Part shown: one piece after another, positions 5,837 to 6,301 of the stretch
Numbering within the stretch: the stretch's first letter is position 1
Layout of the letters: the number at the start of each line of letters is the position of its first letter
Source of the DNA: Prevotellaceae bacterium UBA2757
GTDB taxonomy: Bacteria; Bacteroidota; Bacteroidia; Bacteroidales; Bacteroidaceae
Assembly: GCA_002353215.1 (NCBI GenBank)
Contig: DEJD01000013.1
Location: 19,241-25,541, forward strand
Length of the DNA: 6,301 bases
Direction of reading: 5' to 3'
Position numbers and translations under genes: made by a program
Notes under the pieces: model-generated
What the model was told of the DNA's origin: nothing
Seen by the model: the letters and a program-made list of their open reading frames with translations, nothing else
Database searches by the model: none

Positions 5837-6301
5837 TCACTTCACATTCTTTGTTTTATTAACCTTGTGCACCATCAGTGCAGCACGTGCAGAGTTGTAG
5901 AAGAGTCTTGCTTCAACCAACAATGCAATGCACCACAACATAGTCGCAGGGTTGAAATAAACAGAGAAAAGATTAAACACCAGGAAATTGATATATACAA
6001 GTATATTAATCCAGATGAAATTTATGATATTCTTTGTGAATGCAGACGTGAGAATGAGTCGCACGAATGGGCGTTCTTGCTTCGAACCGAAATACGACAG
6101 TTCGGTTTGATAAACGTCCGTAAGCCATATAAAGAAGAGTGATATAATCACAGTCCACACCACTGGCACTTCCTTGACTGGTTCATGTTCCAATAAAGTC
6201 TGCAGGATATAAGCCTGAATCACCGTACCAGGAATTCTTCCATAAGGAGATGAATGCATATCGGCATCATCGTGTGTAGCACCTATGATTACTATACGTC
6301 C
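5837..6301 (-). CDS. CHASE2-domain membrane protein, C-terminal part (partial)
   Basis: The frame is open to the right edge, giving the last 154 residues, so the true start lies outside; the Met codon at 6259 is internal. Residues 1-39 of the visible part fit the end of a CHASE2 domain: GRIVIIGATHDDADMHSSPY, then GRIPGTVIQAYILQTLLEH. CHASE2 is an extracytoplasmic sensor domain first described in bacterial signalling proteins and is typically followed by three membrane helices. Three hydrophobic segments are visible, at about 47-64, 92-116 and 118-134. The protein then ends within about 20 residues (basic tail VHKVNKTKNVK), so no kinase, cyclase or other cytoplasmic output domain is attached at this end. 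It is the first visible gene of an apparent operon with the FecR-like and TPR-CHAT genes. Its output is therefore probably passed to those exported partners. Any N-terminal domain is unseen. Confidence 0.85.
   Translation of the reverse strand, partial: GRIVIIGATHDDADMHSSPYGRIPGTVIQAYILQTLLEHEPVKEVPVVWTVIISLFFIWLTDVYQTELSYFGSKQERPFVRLILTSAFTKNIINFIWINILVYINFLVFNLFSVYFNPATMLWCIALLVEARLFYNSARAALMVHKVNKTKNVK

Noticed and set aside
5867..6142. 91-residue ORF on the + strand
   Set aside because: It lies opposite the CHASE2 membrane helices, has no upstream promoter or leader, and its composition is that of an antisense reading.
5837..6259. Complete 140-residue protein starting at ATG 6259
   Set aside because: The frame continues without a stop to the window edge, and the extra 14 residues (GRIVIIGATHDDAD) fit the CHASE2 motif, so the Met is internal and the gene is partial.

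Overview
The window looks like a chromosomal segment from a member of the Bacteroidales, most likely Prevotella or a close relative. Three things point there. A promoter at 699-730 matches the Bacteroidetes housekeeping consensus (TTTG, 20-nt spacer, TAnnTTTG). Start codons are preceded by A/T-rich leaders instead of GGAGG sites. All three signal peptides that can be seen are predicted to be cut just before Gln, as is common in this phylum. The genus is an inference from overall resemblance; no search was run.

Left part, + strand (1-1934). The window opens inside the 3' end of purL, which encodes the glutaminase end of large-form FGAM synthase in purine synthesis. A strong hairpin follows at 377-406. 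Next comes a possible 65-residue two-helix membrane protein (438-635), and then an A-tract-rich spacer carrying a textbook Bacteroidetes promoter. That promoter drives a 388-residue OmpA-family protein: signal peptide, outer-membrane beta-barrel, linker and C-terminal peptidoglycan-binding domain. A 15-bp hairpin (1959-1996) lies between this gene and the convergent operon and probably terminates transcription from both sides.

Right part, - strand (2020-6301). Three co-directional, tightly packed genes are transcribed from beyond the right edge toward the centre. In transcription order they are: (1) the C-terminal part of a CHASE2 sensor-type membrane protein with three membrane helices and almost no cytoplasmic tail; (2) a 153-residue secreted protein with a FecR-like beta-rich region; (3) a 1101-residue secreted protein with about twelve TPR repeats and a C-terminal CHAT (caspase/separase-like) protease domain with its His-Cys pair intact. 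Genes 2 and 3 share an ATGA overlap.

The most interesting content is this CHASE2 / FecR-like / TPR-CHAT cassette. All recognisable functional domains are predicted to lie outside the cytoplasm. The arrangement suggests an envelope-located, signal-gated protease: CHASE2 senses, the FecR-like protein relays or inhibits, and TPR-CHAT cleaves. The domain assignments rest on motifs visible in the sequence. The joint function is inference. The CHAT domain also carries an unusually long insertion ending in a nearly pure Asp/Glu tract, which could be a regulatory or self-processing loop.
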